A stretch of DNA of 64,000 nt from contig VCMS01000169.1 of the NCBI GenBank assembly GCA_022539475.1, positions 183,736 to 247,735 of the forward strand, written 5' to 3'. This document shows positions 37,581 to 47,412 of the stretch, in pieces (positions within the stretch are counted from its first letter, which is position 1; each line of letters starts with the position of its first letter). Made by a program: the position numbers and the translations under genes. The notes beneath the pieces are model-generated. The model was not told the origin of the DNA. It searched no databases and was given only the letters and a program-made list of their open reading frames with translations. The DNA comes from Gracilaria domingensis. Its lineage: Eukaryota > Rhodophyta > Florideophyceae > Gracilariales > Gracilariaceae.

Positions 37581-39101
37581 ATGCATTCGAAACCCAACGT
37601 GCAGGCCACCAAAGCGAAATGTGCTCGTGGACATGGACTGGCTCAGAGCGGCTCCACGCTCCCCTCGCCGCGATTCACTCGACGCCTTCCAATGTCCTCT
37701 TGCATGCTACAAGCCCCTGTACTGGAAATCCAGAAAAAGCTCAAGCTCAAACGGCAACTTCCGTGGGGATATGTGGCGGCCAGCTTAGTATCGCTCCTCC
37801 GTCGCTATTCCACAGGTCTTTCCTTGTCGGTCGTGTGCGATGAAATCCTCGCCCAACATCAATCTCAGCGGCAAGGAGAAGAATGTGAGCAGACCCATTG
37901 TCGTGCAATCATCGTCCGGGTCACCAAGGAGCCACCTGAGATATGGCTAATTCACTTAGCAGATGGTCGATATGTCGCGTTTTACGCTCATTCAAAACTT
38001 TTCTCTCGCTTTAAACCTGGGGTTTCCTTCTCTTTTCCCTCAAACGCGTTGGGCTTCTCATCGTGTGAGGACGTTCAAGCAGAAGCTTTGGCTCACGCCA
38101 GGAAGGCTTTGAACTCGTCGCCTACGTCATTCGCAACTCCAAAGGCGGCAGATCGTGCATTGAGCCCGGTGGACATTGCCAAACTGAATCACGCTCCAAA
38201 CAGTCTTGTTGAATCACCATCGAGCAAATCCACATCGCTGATTCCAACGCTTTCCGCCGTTATCTTACCAACTCCGACTGTCTTGGTCGACCTAGATTCT
38301 GTACCGAGCAACACGTTAAATCTCAACGAACCAATTGAAAGTTTCACACTGCAGCGTGTTTGGAACGAGCGATCGCTCCATCCGAGTTACATCTTTGCCC
38401 GTGTTGTGGAGGTGAATCCGAAAAACAAGCACATAAGGATTCAGGACCAATCATCGGACTTGTCAATTACCCAGCCTTCAGTGTTATGGTTGTTGCATGA
38501 GAATCAATATTCATACGCGGATATGGTCGAGGAAGGGTGCTTTGTGCTTCTTGAAAGACCTGCCGTGCAACCCAACGGCAATTCGTTTTTCGTCATAGCT
38601 AATGAATGTACCACATGTTACTACAGGAAGTTTTCGTCAGCAGCAAAAACCAATCTTCGGTCACTTCCAAGAGCGACAATCATCGTCCCAGAATCTCCAC
38701 CGAGAAAGCGACAACGACGACGCGATCCAGATCTTTCTCAGTCACAGAACCCTGTAGACTCCCGCGCATTGACCCAACTCTTGGAACCGCACTTGCAAAA
38801 GGAATTTGTCCTAGTGTCTGTTGCAGAACGTCAACCAATCATTGAGGACGTGCATCTCGCCGAAGTCCAATGCCCTAATAATGTGCGAATTCGCATTGTT
38901 GGTAGAGAAATGGTGAAGCGCTGCAATTCTGTATCTCCCGGAGACCAGCTTTTGTTTGAGGGAGTACGATGGGTTGCAGCGAGTACCACTCTTGGAAGCC
39001 AGACAACTGCAGGTTGGGCAGCGTCATCCTTCCATAACGTATCCTCTTTGAGTTCAGTTCTACAATCTTTGTCAATTGGACCAGTGCCAGTTACGGGCTA
39101 G
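37581..39101 (+). CDS. Hypothetical 506-aa protein, possibly OB-fold containing
   Basis: Open from ATG 37581; ATG 37692 (MSSCMLQAPVLEIQ) is an equally plausible start giving 470 residues. No family recognised. One stretch (FARVVEVNPKNKHIRIQDQS, about residues 272-291) has the strand pattern of an OB-fold, as in single-strand DNA-binding proteins. A basic cluster PPRKRQRRRDPD (about 374-385) could be a nuclear localisation signal. The middle is Ser/Pro-rich. A nuclear DNA-binding role is only a guess. Confidence 0.5.
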   Translation: MHSKPNVQATKAKCARGHGLAQSGSTLPSPRFTRRLPMSSCMLQAPVLEIQKKLKLKRQLPWGYVAASLVSLLRRYSTGLSLSVVCDEILAQHQSQRQGEECEQTHCRAIIVRVTKEPPEIWLIHLADGRYVAFYAHSKLFSRFKPGVSFSFPSNALGFSSCEDVQAEALAHARKALNSSPTSFATPKAADRALSPVDIAKLNHAPNSLVESPSSKSTSLIPTLSAVILPTPTVLVDLDSVPSNTLNLNEPIESFTLQRVWNERSLHPSYIFARVVEVNPKNKHIRIQDQSSDLSITQPSVLWLLHENQYSYADMVEEGCFVLLERPAVQPNGNSFFVIANECTTCYYRKFSSAAKTNLRSLPRATIIVPESPPRKRQRRRDPDLSQSQNPVDSRALTQLLEPHLQKEFVLVSVAERQPIIEDVHLAEVQCPNNVRIRIVGREMVKRCNSVSPGDQLLFEGVRWVAASTTLGSQTTAGWAASSFHNVSSLSSVLQSLSIGPVPVTG

Positions 39102-39799
39102 TCTTCTGTCACATGAGAAGCCATGTCGACTGCTGCCGAAATTCCGCCGAGTTGCATTCTTTTTCCAGAATCACTGCACGTCCTGATGCATTGTGCATGA
39201 CCGGGGACTCTTGAGCATGGTTCATTGGACTAGTACGAACAACATGGTTCTCGAAAGCCTGACATACCAAGATGAGACACCGAACTACAAAAGAATACCG
39301 GCCTATGTCATGCTTTCGTCGACCTCACCACTCGTTCCATTGCATTCATTGGATACCATCCGTTCGTTAGACTTCTGTGGAGAACGGTCATCCCTTTCGT
39401 CTTGAAGACGTTCTTTCACTGGCAATGGGGACCAACGAACTTCATTGAACGAGCTTCGTTGAAAGAGCCTCGTTGAAAGAGCTTCGTTGAACGAACTTCG
39501 TTTAGTGAATTGTTTCATCCTTTTGACAATTGCGCTCTGTATATCAATTGAATTTTTTTCCTTTTTCGCGTCGAGTGCCCTGTTGACAGAGGAAGACGTG
39601 AACAACCACCGGAAAGCACCCAGCACTCCACGCAGGAATTCGGCGCTTTTCTTCCTGGGGGCCTTTCTAAAGAGACTCAAAGAGTTGAGGGGACATCGGG
39701 GGAGATTCCAATTCTGTGGCTTGAAACGTTGGCGAGGCCTTGGCCCTACCACATCGTCCTTGTACAGAAATAGTTTTACTTTAGAATCAAGGGCTTACG
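39102..39799. other. Intergenic region with a 14-bp tandem repeat
   Basis: Holds the tandem repeat at 39437-39505 (separate entry) and T-rich sequence near 39545-39565, upstream of PHF5A. No gene seen. Confidence 0.4.
39437..39505. repeat. Five copies of a 14-bp tandem repeat
   Basis: Units GAACTTCATTGAAC, GAGCTTCGTTGAAA, GAGCCTCGTTGAAA, GAGCTTCGTTGAAC and a final GAACTTCGTTTA. The GAA/TTC alternation recalls heat-shock elements but the spacing is not the standard two bases. It lies about 300 bp before PHF5A. Confidence 0.65.
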
Positions 39800-40239
39800 A
39801 TGTCAAAACATCACCCAGATCTTGTGATGTGTCGCAAGCAACCGGGTGTCATAACTGGTAAAGTTTGTGAGCGTTGCGAAGGAAAATGTGTGATATGCGA
39901 TTCTCTCGTGTCCCAGATGACGCCAGCGCGTATCTGTGATGAATGCAACTATGGTTCGTTTCAAGTAAGTTACCAGGGATACTTTGATATATAAATATAA
40001 ATACCTTGCGCGTTCATCTTTAGTTCTTTTTTGAAAAGCATACTAACGACAACCTCTCGCACTTTTCTTCGAACCCACAGGGGAAATGCATAGTCTGTGG
40101 GAATCAAGGCGTATCTGACGCATATTACTGTGCCGAATGTACAATATTGGAGAAAGATAGAGATGGATGTCCAAAGATTGTGAACGTTGGAACCGCAAAG
40201 ATAGACTTGGTGTATGAGAAGAAAAAGTACAAGAGGTAG
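39800..40239 (+). CDS. PHF5A: Splicing factor PHF5A/Rds3 (two exons)
   Basis: A small zinc-knuckle component of the SF3b part of U2 snRNP that supports branch-site recognition. Exon 1 is 39800-39964 ([20 protein letters not shown] ...CNYGSFQ), exon 2 is 40081-40239 ([20 protein letters not shown]...). The 116-nt intron has GTAAGT, a perfect TACTAAC branch site and CCACAG. The product is 107 residues with 13 conserved cysteines in CxxC pairs, nearly identical in layout to human PHF5A (110 residues). It fits that a gene for branch-site recognition sits in a genome whose introns keep a strict branch site. Confidence 0.95.
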
Positions 40240-40418
40240 TAGTCGACACCAGACGACAGTATTTTCGCGCACCGCTTGCAGATTCTCCGACGCATTTTGT
40301 TTGTCAGTCGAAACGTCTACACATAGGATGGTTACATACATATGCGCTGCGGCTTATCATCCACGCAATTCGTTATATAGCACGGAATCTCCAGGGTGCA
40401 CTTGATGTGTTCAAACGC

Positions 40419-41744
40419 TTAACCCAGAAGATCCTCCCAATCTTCATCTTCATCAGGTTCTTCGTATGCCTCAAAGTTAACCTCGTAGCGCATAAGACCC
40501 CCAATACCTCCGAAACCCTGTACAAATTGCGCGCCTTCTTGAGAGCGGTCTGTGATAAACTCTAATTGGGTACCGTAGTTCTTATAGTTAGCGGCCATCC
40601 AGTCCACGAAGAGCTCTGTGTCTCTTGTTTCCAGTTCAACCCCTGTTTCCTTCTCGACAAAGTTGGACATGTCTTGCATTTGGTCCTTGCTAAGAATCTT
40701 GACAACCTTCTCCCCAGTTTGTGGATTCTCAAGCTCTATTCTTGTGTGCTCCATATTTTCCCACAGAATAAGAATCTCAACAGCACCCTGCTCTAGAGCT
40801 CGCATGGTGTCTACAACACCGAAGCAGTACTTGTTCGTATCCTTTGATATTTCACCAAAATACCTCTGAACCAGTTTCTTCTCTTGGATAAACTTAACAT
40901 TACCAAGGGTCTCCGCGGCGAGATCAATAGCCTGATTAAAACCATTCTCTCCACCATAACTTACGTCAACCGTCTTCAAGACTTTAGCCTTTAATCTCTG
41001 GTCAAACAACTCAGAGTTGTACAAATCCGTCTTGAAGTCAGCAGATCCAGCTAGAATGAGGCCTGTCACGTTCACTTTCTGCCCGTCCGGAATGAATTGA
41101 GTCACGGCGATTTCGGCAACTTTCCGAACAAAGTTGTGACGCTTTTCCAGACGAAGACGCGCAAAACGAAGAGCAGACTGACCCCCACGTCCGTGCTTCT
41201 TCGGGAGATCGACAGAGAACTTGTGGAGCACGGTTCTTGTGTTGCCAGTGAGAAGGCCAAAGAGGGCACCATTTCCGTCCATAACGATAAAACCGAACTT
41301 CTCATCGGATTCGAGAAGACTGGCAAGAGCTTCGGTGTGGAACTTGTTATCGCACAGGTAGAGTGACGTGTTTATCGGCTTGAAGGGCTCAAAATCGAAC
41401 AAAACTTCTCTTTCCTTGTTCTGATCATTCATGATGGTACCGCAGTATATGACGAGACCATTTCGAGGAACCTTAGGGTAAAGCTTAAGACGTTGCTGTG
41501 TAGAGGTGATGGCACTGAGAACAGACTGGCGGTTAACGCGAGACTTGATATTAGAGGCAGTGCCATACTCATCGCTAAGCATCTTGTTCACCCTACTCGT
41601 CTGGTCGCGGGGCGGAATGATGAGAGAGATCATACTCGTCCCGTTTCCGCGCGCCTGTTCCAGAGCTTTAATGAGCTTCTTGATTTTCCACACTTGAACG
41701 GCGCGGTCGCCGTCGTCGTCCTGGCCCTTATCTTTTTCACCCAT
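40419..41744 (-). CDS. ETF1: Eukaryotic peptide chain release factor eRF1
   Basis: A 441-residue protein that recognises all stop codons in the ribosomal A site and triggers peptide release. Visible landmarks: NIKS (65-68) and YLCDNKF (129-135, the YxCxxxF element), both for stop recognition, and GGQ (187-189) in [14 protein letters not shown], the catalytic loop. The C-terminal domain that binds eRF3 ends in an acidic tail ([14 protein letters not shown]). Both stop-recognition elements are standard, so there is no sign of a reassigned code; the in-frame stops in the transposases are therefore real stops. Single exon. Confidence 0.97.
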   Translation of the reverse strand: MGEKDKGQDDDGDRAVQVWKIKKLIKALEQARGNGTSMISLIIPPRDQTSRVNKMLSDEYGTASNIKSRVNRQSVLSAITSTQQRLKLYPKVPRNGLVIYCGTIMNDQNKEREVLFDFEPFKPINTSLYLCDNKFHTEALASLLESDEKFGFIVMDGNGALFGLLTGNTRTVLHKFSVDLPKKHGRGGQSALRFARLRLEKRHNFVRKVAEIAVTQFIPDGQKVNVTGLILAGSADFKTDLYNSELFDQRLKAKVLKTVDVSYGGENGFNQAIDLAAETLGNVKFIQEKKLVQRYFGEISKDTNKYCFGVVDTMRALEQGAVEILILWENMEHTRIELENPQTGEKVVKILSKDQMQDMSNFVEKETGVELETRDTELFVDWMAANYKNYGTQLEFITDRSQEGAQFVQGFGGIGGLMRYEVNFEAYEEPDEDEDWEDLLG

Positions 41745-42429
41745 GTTGTGGAGGCGTACTCGCGCTTAACTGGGTAGCGCCTGCGCAGGTAGACGGGAAA
41801 CGATTCTTGAACGAGGAGCTTCGAAAATGAGAAAGTATGCGCAGAGGAAACTAAACGCAAACGGAAGTGGGCCAGAAGTATGAAAGCCGAAAGGGAAGGT
41901 TGAGTTGCTGCGGTGCCACGGAGGAGAAGGCAATAACACGCGAATAACTGCTCTTGTCCAGCTGCTCTCGACGGCGCAACTTTTTACGGCCGGTTGCACA
42001 TCGAACTCGCTCGAAAAAGGGTCCTACAGTATCTTGTATTGTGTCAGAGAGCAACTGACGGACCGACAACGGCTCTCGCTTACCATGTGACGAGAAGGCC
42101 GGACACAGCAGCGTCTGCGATGCTACGCTGGAAGGCAGCTTCTCGCCACGGACAAAGAGCAGTCGAGGACCCAATTAGCGCATTCCAAGTGCCGCCACCC
42201 TCCGGGCGGAACGTGTACACGTAAAAACAGAAGATCTCAGGCGCATTGCCTCTACGTATGGGCGCGAGTTGATCCGGGATCACCATCAGCTGTCGATGCA
42301 GTCTGTCCGCGAGGAAGGCTTCTTATGGCTACACCTTCTTTGATTCACTTGCTTCGCGGCGCAGTTTGCGCACGGGCTTTTTCTATCTGAAACCCAAGCT
42401 CTCTCTCTCGCTCTCGCGTGGGCGCGCCC
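41745..42429. other. Divergent promoter interval (eRF1 / ankyrin gene)
   Basis: No extra gene or repeat recognised. A CT-rich patch (CTCTCTCTCTCGCTCTCGCG, about 42399-42418) lies immediately before the ankyrin gene's ATG and may be its initiator region. Confidence 0.4.
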
Positions 42430-43674
42430 ATGCCACATTCCAGTGACATGAGCGACGCCGAATCCGACGCCGAGGCGCTGTGTGATGCCGCCCGAAGAAA
42501 TGACATGCAGCGAATATCACAACTTCTGGCGTCCGGCGTCGATGTCAATGATAAGGATGCTGGTGGTCACTCTCCGTTGCTATGGGCTACCATGGAGGGC
42601 TCCCTGCAAGCCGTTCAAAAGCTCTTGAGCGCCGGCGCTGATCCCAATGTCACTTCCCTACAGGGATCCACAGCTTTGATGTTTGCGGTCAGTCACAATC
42701 GCCCTGACATTGTTGCGGAGCTCTTGCGTGTCGGAGCCATGGTGAACCTTTGTAGCAGCAACGGCAACACCGCATTACACAGGGCCGCCAGACAGTCCCG
42801 CAGTCGCATTGTGGAGATGCTATGGAAAGCCGGAGGCGACCCGCTTAAGAAGAACCACAGAGGTGAAACAGCCCTCTCATTAATGTCAGACGATGAACTT
42901 GCCAGGCGGATGCGTCAGTCACCGCGCTTTACGTCGGCGGCTGCATCCCAGAACACACCTAAACGGCCCTTGTCAGCACCGCACACCGCAGAACTCGACA
43001 ACAACATTCCCGTTCCTCGAAAACGCGTTAAGAGCGATAGCGAAGCACAGCCTGTCCCCGTAAAGAATTTGGACGATCCTGAACTACACTTGCGGAATGC
43101 GGATCAAGCGAAAGCGCTGCGTCACAGGTTTGCCGCGCTTCTACATGAGTCCAAAGTGGACACGGGCACGGTAACTGCTCAGGATGCAGTAGCGGAGCTA
43201 AAACACGCTTTGGCCGAGCGACTTCGTCGTGAGGGAGGTAACGCCAGCTTCAGCGAGCATGACGTTGCCGTCGTAGTCGACATGTACATGGATCCTACAA
43301 CCGGTCGCTTACGTCAAAGCGAGTTTGTGAGAGCTTTCTTTCATCTTAGGAGGATTCATCCGGTTTCCAACGAGCGTGTCGTACGCGAAGAGCTTGGCAA
43401 ACGTTTTCGTTCTGCCACAAATTCTGACGCAGAGCTGCTCCAAATTCTCGCCAAATCCTTGTTGCATACAGTGTTTCTGCAGTGTGGTGGCCAGAGCATC
43501 TCGATTTTGCGGTTTAGACGAACAAAGGAGGAATGGAATGAGTCAGAGGTTGATAAGCTGTTGAAGCAACATGGGTCAAAGATACAGGGTGCATCGCTCA
43601 TTAACGAAGAAGGCTTTATTGAGGTAGGTATGAAAGTGTTGTTTAAGGATGAGAGTCAAGTTGAAGAGAGTTGA
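42430..43674 (+). CDS. Ankyrin-repeat protein with a C-terminal EF-hand-like stretch
   Basis: 414 residues from ATG 42430 (MPHSSDMSDAESDAEALCDA). Four ankyrin repeats span about residues 14-145: DVNDKDAGGHSPLLWATMEG, DPNVTSLQGSTALMFAV, MVNLCSSNGNTALHRAARQ and DPLKKNHRGETALSL. A basic linker (PRKRVKSDSE) could direct nuclear entry. The C-terminal half is helical, with DMYMDPTTGRLRQSEFVRAF resembling a degenerate EF-hand pair; calcium binding is doubtful because acidic positions are missing. Partner unknown. Confidence 0.75.
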   Translation: MPHSSDMSDAESDAEALCDAARRNDMQRISQLLASGVDVNDKDAGGHSPLLWATMEGSLQAVQKLLSAGADPNVTSLQGSTALMFAVSHNRPDIVAELLRVGAMVNLCSSNGNTALHRAARQSRSRIVEMLWKAGGDPLKKNHRGETALSLMSDDELARRMRQSPRFTSAAASQNTPKRPLSAPHTAELDNNIPVPRKRVKSDSEAQPVPVKNLDDPELHLRNADQAKALRHRFAALLHESKVDTGTVTAQDAVAELKHALAERLRREGGNASFSEHDVAVVVDMYMDPTTGRLRQSEFVRAFFHLRRIHPVSNERVVREELGKRFRSATNSDAELLQILAKSLLHTVFLQCGGQSISILRFRRTKEEWNESEVDKLLKQHGSKIQGASLINEEGFIEVGMKVLFKDESQVEES

Positions 43675-45813
43675 AATCTCGCGCCCTTCATCGTGGGATA
43701 ATTGCTTTGGGTTTTCATTCACCCGGTGGTGTGAGACTAGGCCCGACACGCACAGTCGGTGTTACTAAAGGATTTCTCGGAGTATGACGTTACTCTACGC
43801 ACGAGGAATATGGAGAGGCAAGGAGAATTGGAGCTCTATATCGCGATATGGCGAGAAGAAGCGTTGAAAGGAGAGCTCGTTTCCTCGTGCGCGTGTATTA
43901 GCTGACAACGGAAGAGAACGTGATCGACGTCTTCCTTGGCATTCCACCGCATTCGCACCGCTTCTGCCTCTAATCGACGACAGTATCTTCAGAATTACGT
44001 GGGCTAACGTATCTTATCGTGTAGAGAACTGCGAGTTCTGTCGTTCGAGCTTCGTTCTCGTTGTTCATTGCTCTGAAGCAGCTTTGCGATGTGCTCTTGC
44101 TGCGTCTTCTGTTTTGAAAGTCGCTCTCACATTAACGCCGTTTATCGGAATCTCCACTTCGGACTGCAATGAGAGCTTTAAGCCTGATAAGCGCGGGTAT
44201 TGACACCCTAGTTCGGCTGAGATCCGCCTTGGCTGGGGATCCCTGTGCTATATAATTTCAGTACGAGCTAAGGTTGTTTAGGCTCAACTTGTACGTTTCT
44301 CGAGCATGGCATCGCAGTGTGATACACTGTTTTCTAATGTTTCCCTGTAGAGCTTTGATATGCGCGCGAGAATCGATGAAGATTCAAAGCAGAGCATGGA
44401 CGTAGATTTTTCATGCGTTGCACAGCAACTGGCAATGCTCTGATATCTGAAGTGTAGGAGCAGACATTCAGTCCCGCCGGAATGATTCGATGTTCGCTCT
44501 TGCTTTCGTTTCAAGTATACCCCGTATGTCTCTACTGCTACAGGACTCAGCTGAAGAAAGCCAGTGGAAAGATAGTGGTCGTCTCTGTTGCTTACGATGT
44601 TTTGCCGTGGGCTAGTCTACACGCATGCTATAGCTGTCGTCGTAGTCCCTCCACGGTCTTGAAGTCGTTCAGCGAGCTGCATTAGATCGCTTCACAAAGG
44701 CCCGAGCGCCGTGATCCAATAGTAGTTAACCGCTCCTGAAAACCAACCACCATTCCGTTGTATCGCCGCTCATCTCCTCCAGTGTTCGCTGTCTTCTTCA
44801 TACTTTCCAACTGATACATTGCACCACAGGTCTCAATCCGCTTCCCAAAGCTTTTGGAATAGTGCGACTATTGCAGCGCGCTGAACGTCTCCCTTGTACT
44901 CTTTGCAGCACTGAGCTGTGTCAGACCTCATCCTGACGGGCTGTAGGAGGCCGACTTCTAATGGAAAAAGCTTTTCTGTCCTACCTTTTTTTCTGTACTA
45001 GTGTTCCCTTTCTGACGAAATGTTGTGAGGTCTCAAGACGAGAGAGATCTATATTCTTTAGACAGTTTCCTTGATAGCTCGCTACAAAGAGCGTCAGAAC
45101 ACTGCCAAGAAAGGAAGAAAGCTCTTCTCGTTCAATGAAATTCGTCACAATATACTGCAGTCGCGAGTCGAAAGCGAAACTCAGGCCCCACAGAGTAGCT
45201 ATTCCTCTCCACCGTGACGGAGTACCGTCAACTCTCGGGAATGATAATGAGAGTGTTCGGTGCTCGAAGGAGCATAGTGGCGGCATGGGTTCTCGGAGCA
45301 GGGGTGACTCATTTGGATCACCACCGCCATGGTAAATCAGTCTTTGTCATAAAATTACATCTCATTGGAGCGGCTGCAAGTTACATGTCATATTGGCGTG
45401 CGTTGAATAACAAAACGTGAGGTGATTTGTAAAGCAAGAGGAAAGGTCTGAGGCAAGAAGTCTACCTAAACACCAACAAGACAAAAGCTTGCGTTGGAGC
45501 TTGAAGCTCAAACCCCAACCCTTTTTCTATGCTTCCGCGTCAACCTGGGCGCAAAGTCTGTGAGGCAATTAATCCATCAATTTTGTTCCGCGTTCGTAAA
45601 GCTAGAGCTCTTGCGACTCCCCCGTGGTGAGTCACCAGATTGAAGTTCAGAAGGAAAGCGACTTTTTGTCTTCATGGCATGATCTTTAACATTAGGACCG
45701 AACCGAACCGGAAGCTCCGAGAATTCCGACACATTCTGCAATACAGCTTCTTCCGCACACATCACGTCGCATTTCGGAGTTCTGCACCCAAGAGAGCTGT
45801 TCTGCACTCTATC
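43675..45813. other. Long gene-poor interval upstream of KMO
   Basis: No gene recognised. A TATA-like CTATATAATT lies near 44248. The 3' end of the interval can be read as an N-terminal extension of the KMO frame from ATG 45679 (MIFNIRTEPNRKLREFRHIL). Confidence 0.4.
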
Positions 45814-47214
45814 ATGGCTCCAACGCATTCCGCTCCATCTCCCAATGAGCAGAGGCCAAAGGTGACTATCGTCGGCGCCGGTCCAGCAGGATGTCTTCTC
45901 GCAATACTACTGTCCGATACTGGCTGTTCTATAGATGTTTACGACTATCGATTAGACCCGCGAACTGCTAAAGGGGCCTCTGGTGCTCAGCGTTCCATAA
46001 ACCTTGCTCTCTCGACTCGTGGGCTTACCGCTTTAAAACGTGCTGGTGTTCTTGACAGTGTTCTAGAGCAGTCCATACCCATGCATGGACGTTGCATACA
46101 TCCCATCGATGGTCGGTTACAGTTTCATCCGTATGGACAGTCTCATCAGTTCTTACTTTCGATATCACGTCGTCTCCTGTGCAACATTTTGCTTGACAAA
46201 TGTGACAAGAGTGGATTAGTTCGATTGCACTTTGGTCACAAGTGTGTTCATGCCGATCTTCACAAGCGGTGTGTCACCTTTGAGCGTCTCGACTCGGCGG
46301 CAGAAAATCAACGGCCACACATTTCCGTAAGTTCTGATCTTATCGTAGGAGCTGATGGTTCCTTTTCTCGTGTGCGGGCGGCGATGGCAAGGGAAGACCG
46401 ATTCGATTACTCGCAATCGTATATATCTGCTGCGTACAAAGAATTGACGATGTTTAACACAGTGTTATCGGCAGAGCCAGTGTTTCCCTCCAATTACCTT
46501 CATATATGGCCGAGGCATCGCTTCATGCTCATTGCGCTTCCAAACAATACCACGTCTTTCACATGCACTCTCTTCATGGATAAGTCTGATATGGACGAGT
46601 TGTCTTCACCAAGTAAGGTTGAGAGCTTCTTCAAAACCAACTTTCCAGATGCGGTTGGTCTGATGCCTTCCCTTGCTCAGGACTACTTCCAGAACCCGAC
46701 GCCTTCTCTCGTGACAATTCGATGTCAGCCATTCAACCATGATGGGAATGCGATATTAATTGGGGATGCAGCTCATGCCATTGTTCCGTTCTATGGGCAA
46801 GGTTGTAATGCTGCCTTCGAAGATTGTCGTCTTCTTGCTGAAGCAATCGAGAAACATCAGTGGCATGATATGCCACAAGTGCTGTCACACTACGCAAGTA
46901 CTCGGAAGCCGAACGCAGACACAATAGCAGATTTAGCGATTGAACATTATGAAGATATGTCCTCAAAATCAGCAAAACCCTTAGCTGTCCTTCGACGTCG
47001 ACTAGAAATATGGGCTAACCGCTTTTTCCCTCGGACTTTTCTGCCGCTATACTCTATGGTGTCGTTTTCAAATATTCCCTACAGAGAAGCACTGGTACGG
47101 GCGAGATGGCAAAATAGACGGATAGAACAAGTTATGGTGGTAACAGGGATTGGCGTTGTTGTAGCGTCCGTGCTATTTGTGGGAAGGGGAATATGGGGAA
47201 GGACAACACGGTGA
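45814..47214 (+). CDS. KMO: Kynurenine 3-monooxygenase
   Basis: A flavin hydroxylase converting L-kynurenine to 3-hydroxykynurenine with NADPH and O2, in the tryptophan-to-NAD route; in animals it sits on the outer mitochondrial membrane. The product from ATG 45814 is 466 residues (human about 486). Visible: the FAD dinucleotide motif VGAGPAGCL (20-28), RSINLALSTRG (60-70), LIVGADGSFSRVR, and the second FAD motif ILIGDAAHAIVPFYGQGCNA with FEDC. A C-terminal hydrophobic helix (VMVVTGIGVVVASVLFVG) followed by basic residues fits a tail anchor. An upstream in-frame ATG (45679) would add a basic 45-residue leader. Single exon. Confidence 0.92.
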   Translation: MAPTHSAPSPNEQRPKVTIVGAGPAGCLLAILLSDTGCSIDVYDYRLDPRTAKGASGAQRSINLALSTRGLTALKRAGVLDSVLEQSIPMHGRCIHPIDGRLQFHPYGQSHQFLLSISRRLLCNILLDKCDKSGLVRLHFGHKCVHADLHKRCVTFERLDSAAENQRPHISVSSDLIVGADGSFSRVRAAMAREDRFDYSQSYISAAYKELTMFNTVLSAEPVFPSNYLHIWPRHRFMLIALPNNTTSFTCTLFMDKSDMDELSSPSKVESFFKTNFPDAVGLMPSLAQDYFQNPTPSLVTIRCQPFNHDGNAILIGDAAHAIVPFYGQGCNAAFEDCRLLAEAIEKHQWHDMPQVLSHYASTRKPNADTIADLAIEHYEDMSSKSAKPLAVLRRRLEIWANRFFPRTFLPLYSMVSFSNIPYREALVRARWQNRRIEQVMVVTGIGVVVASVLFVGRGIWGRTTR

Positions 47215-47412
47215 CATGCTCCAAAACCTGATCTGCAACCGTGTCCTTTAGATGTAACGTTACGGATTCGTTCAGAAATGAGGACTCATTATGTGTGTGC
47301 ACTTAGTATCGCCGACTGATCTAGCTATGACTTCGTTCTTCCTTGAATCATGTTAATTAGAAGAATGTGATGAAGTTATCGAGAGTTAAAGTTATTCTGT
47401 TCAATCTACGTT

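Noticed and set aside
40419-41744. Reassigned stop codons as explanation for the in-frame stops
   Set aside because: eRF1 keeps NIKS and YxCxxxF, and many genes here end at UAA, UAG and UGA as expected.
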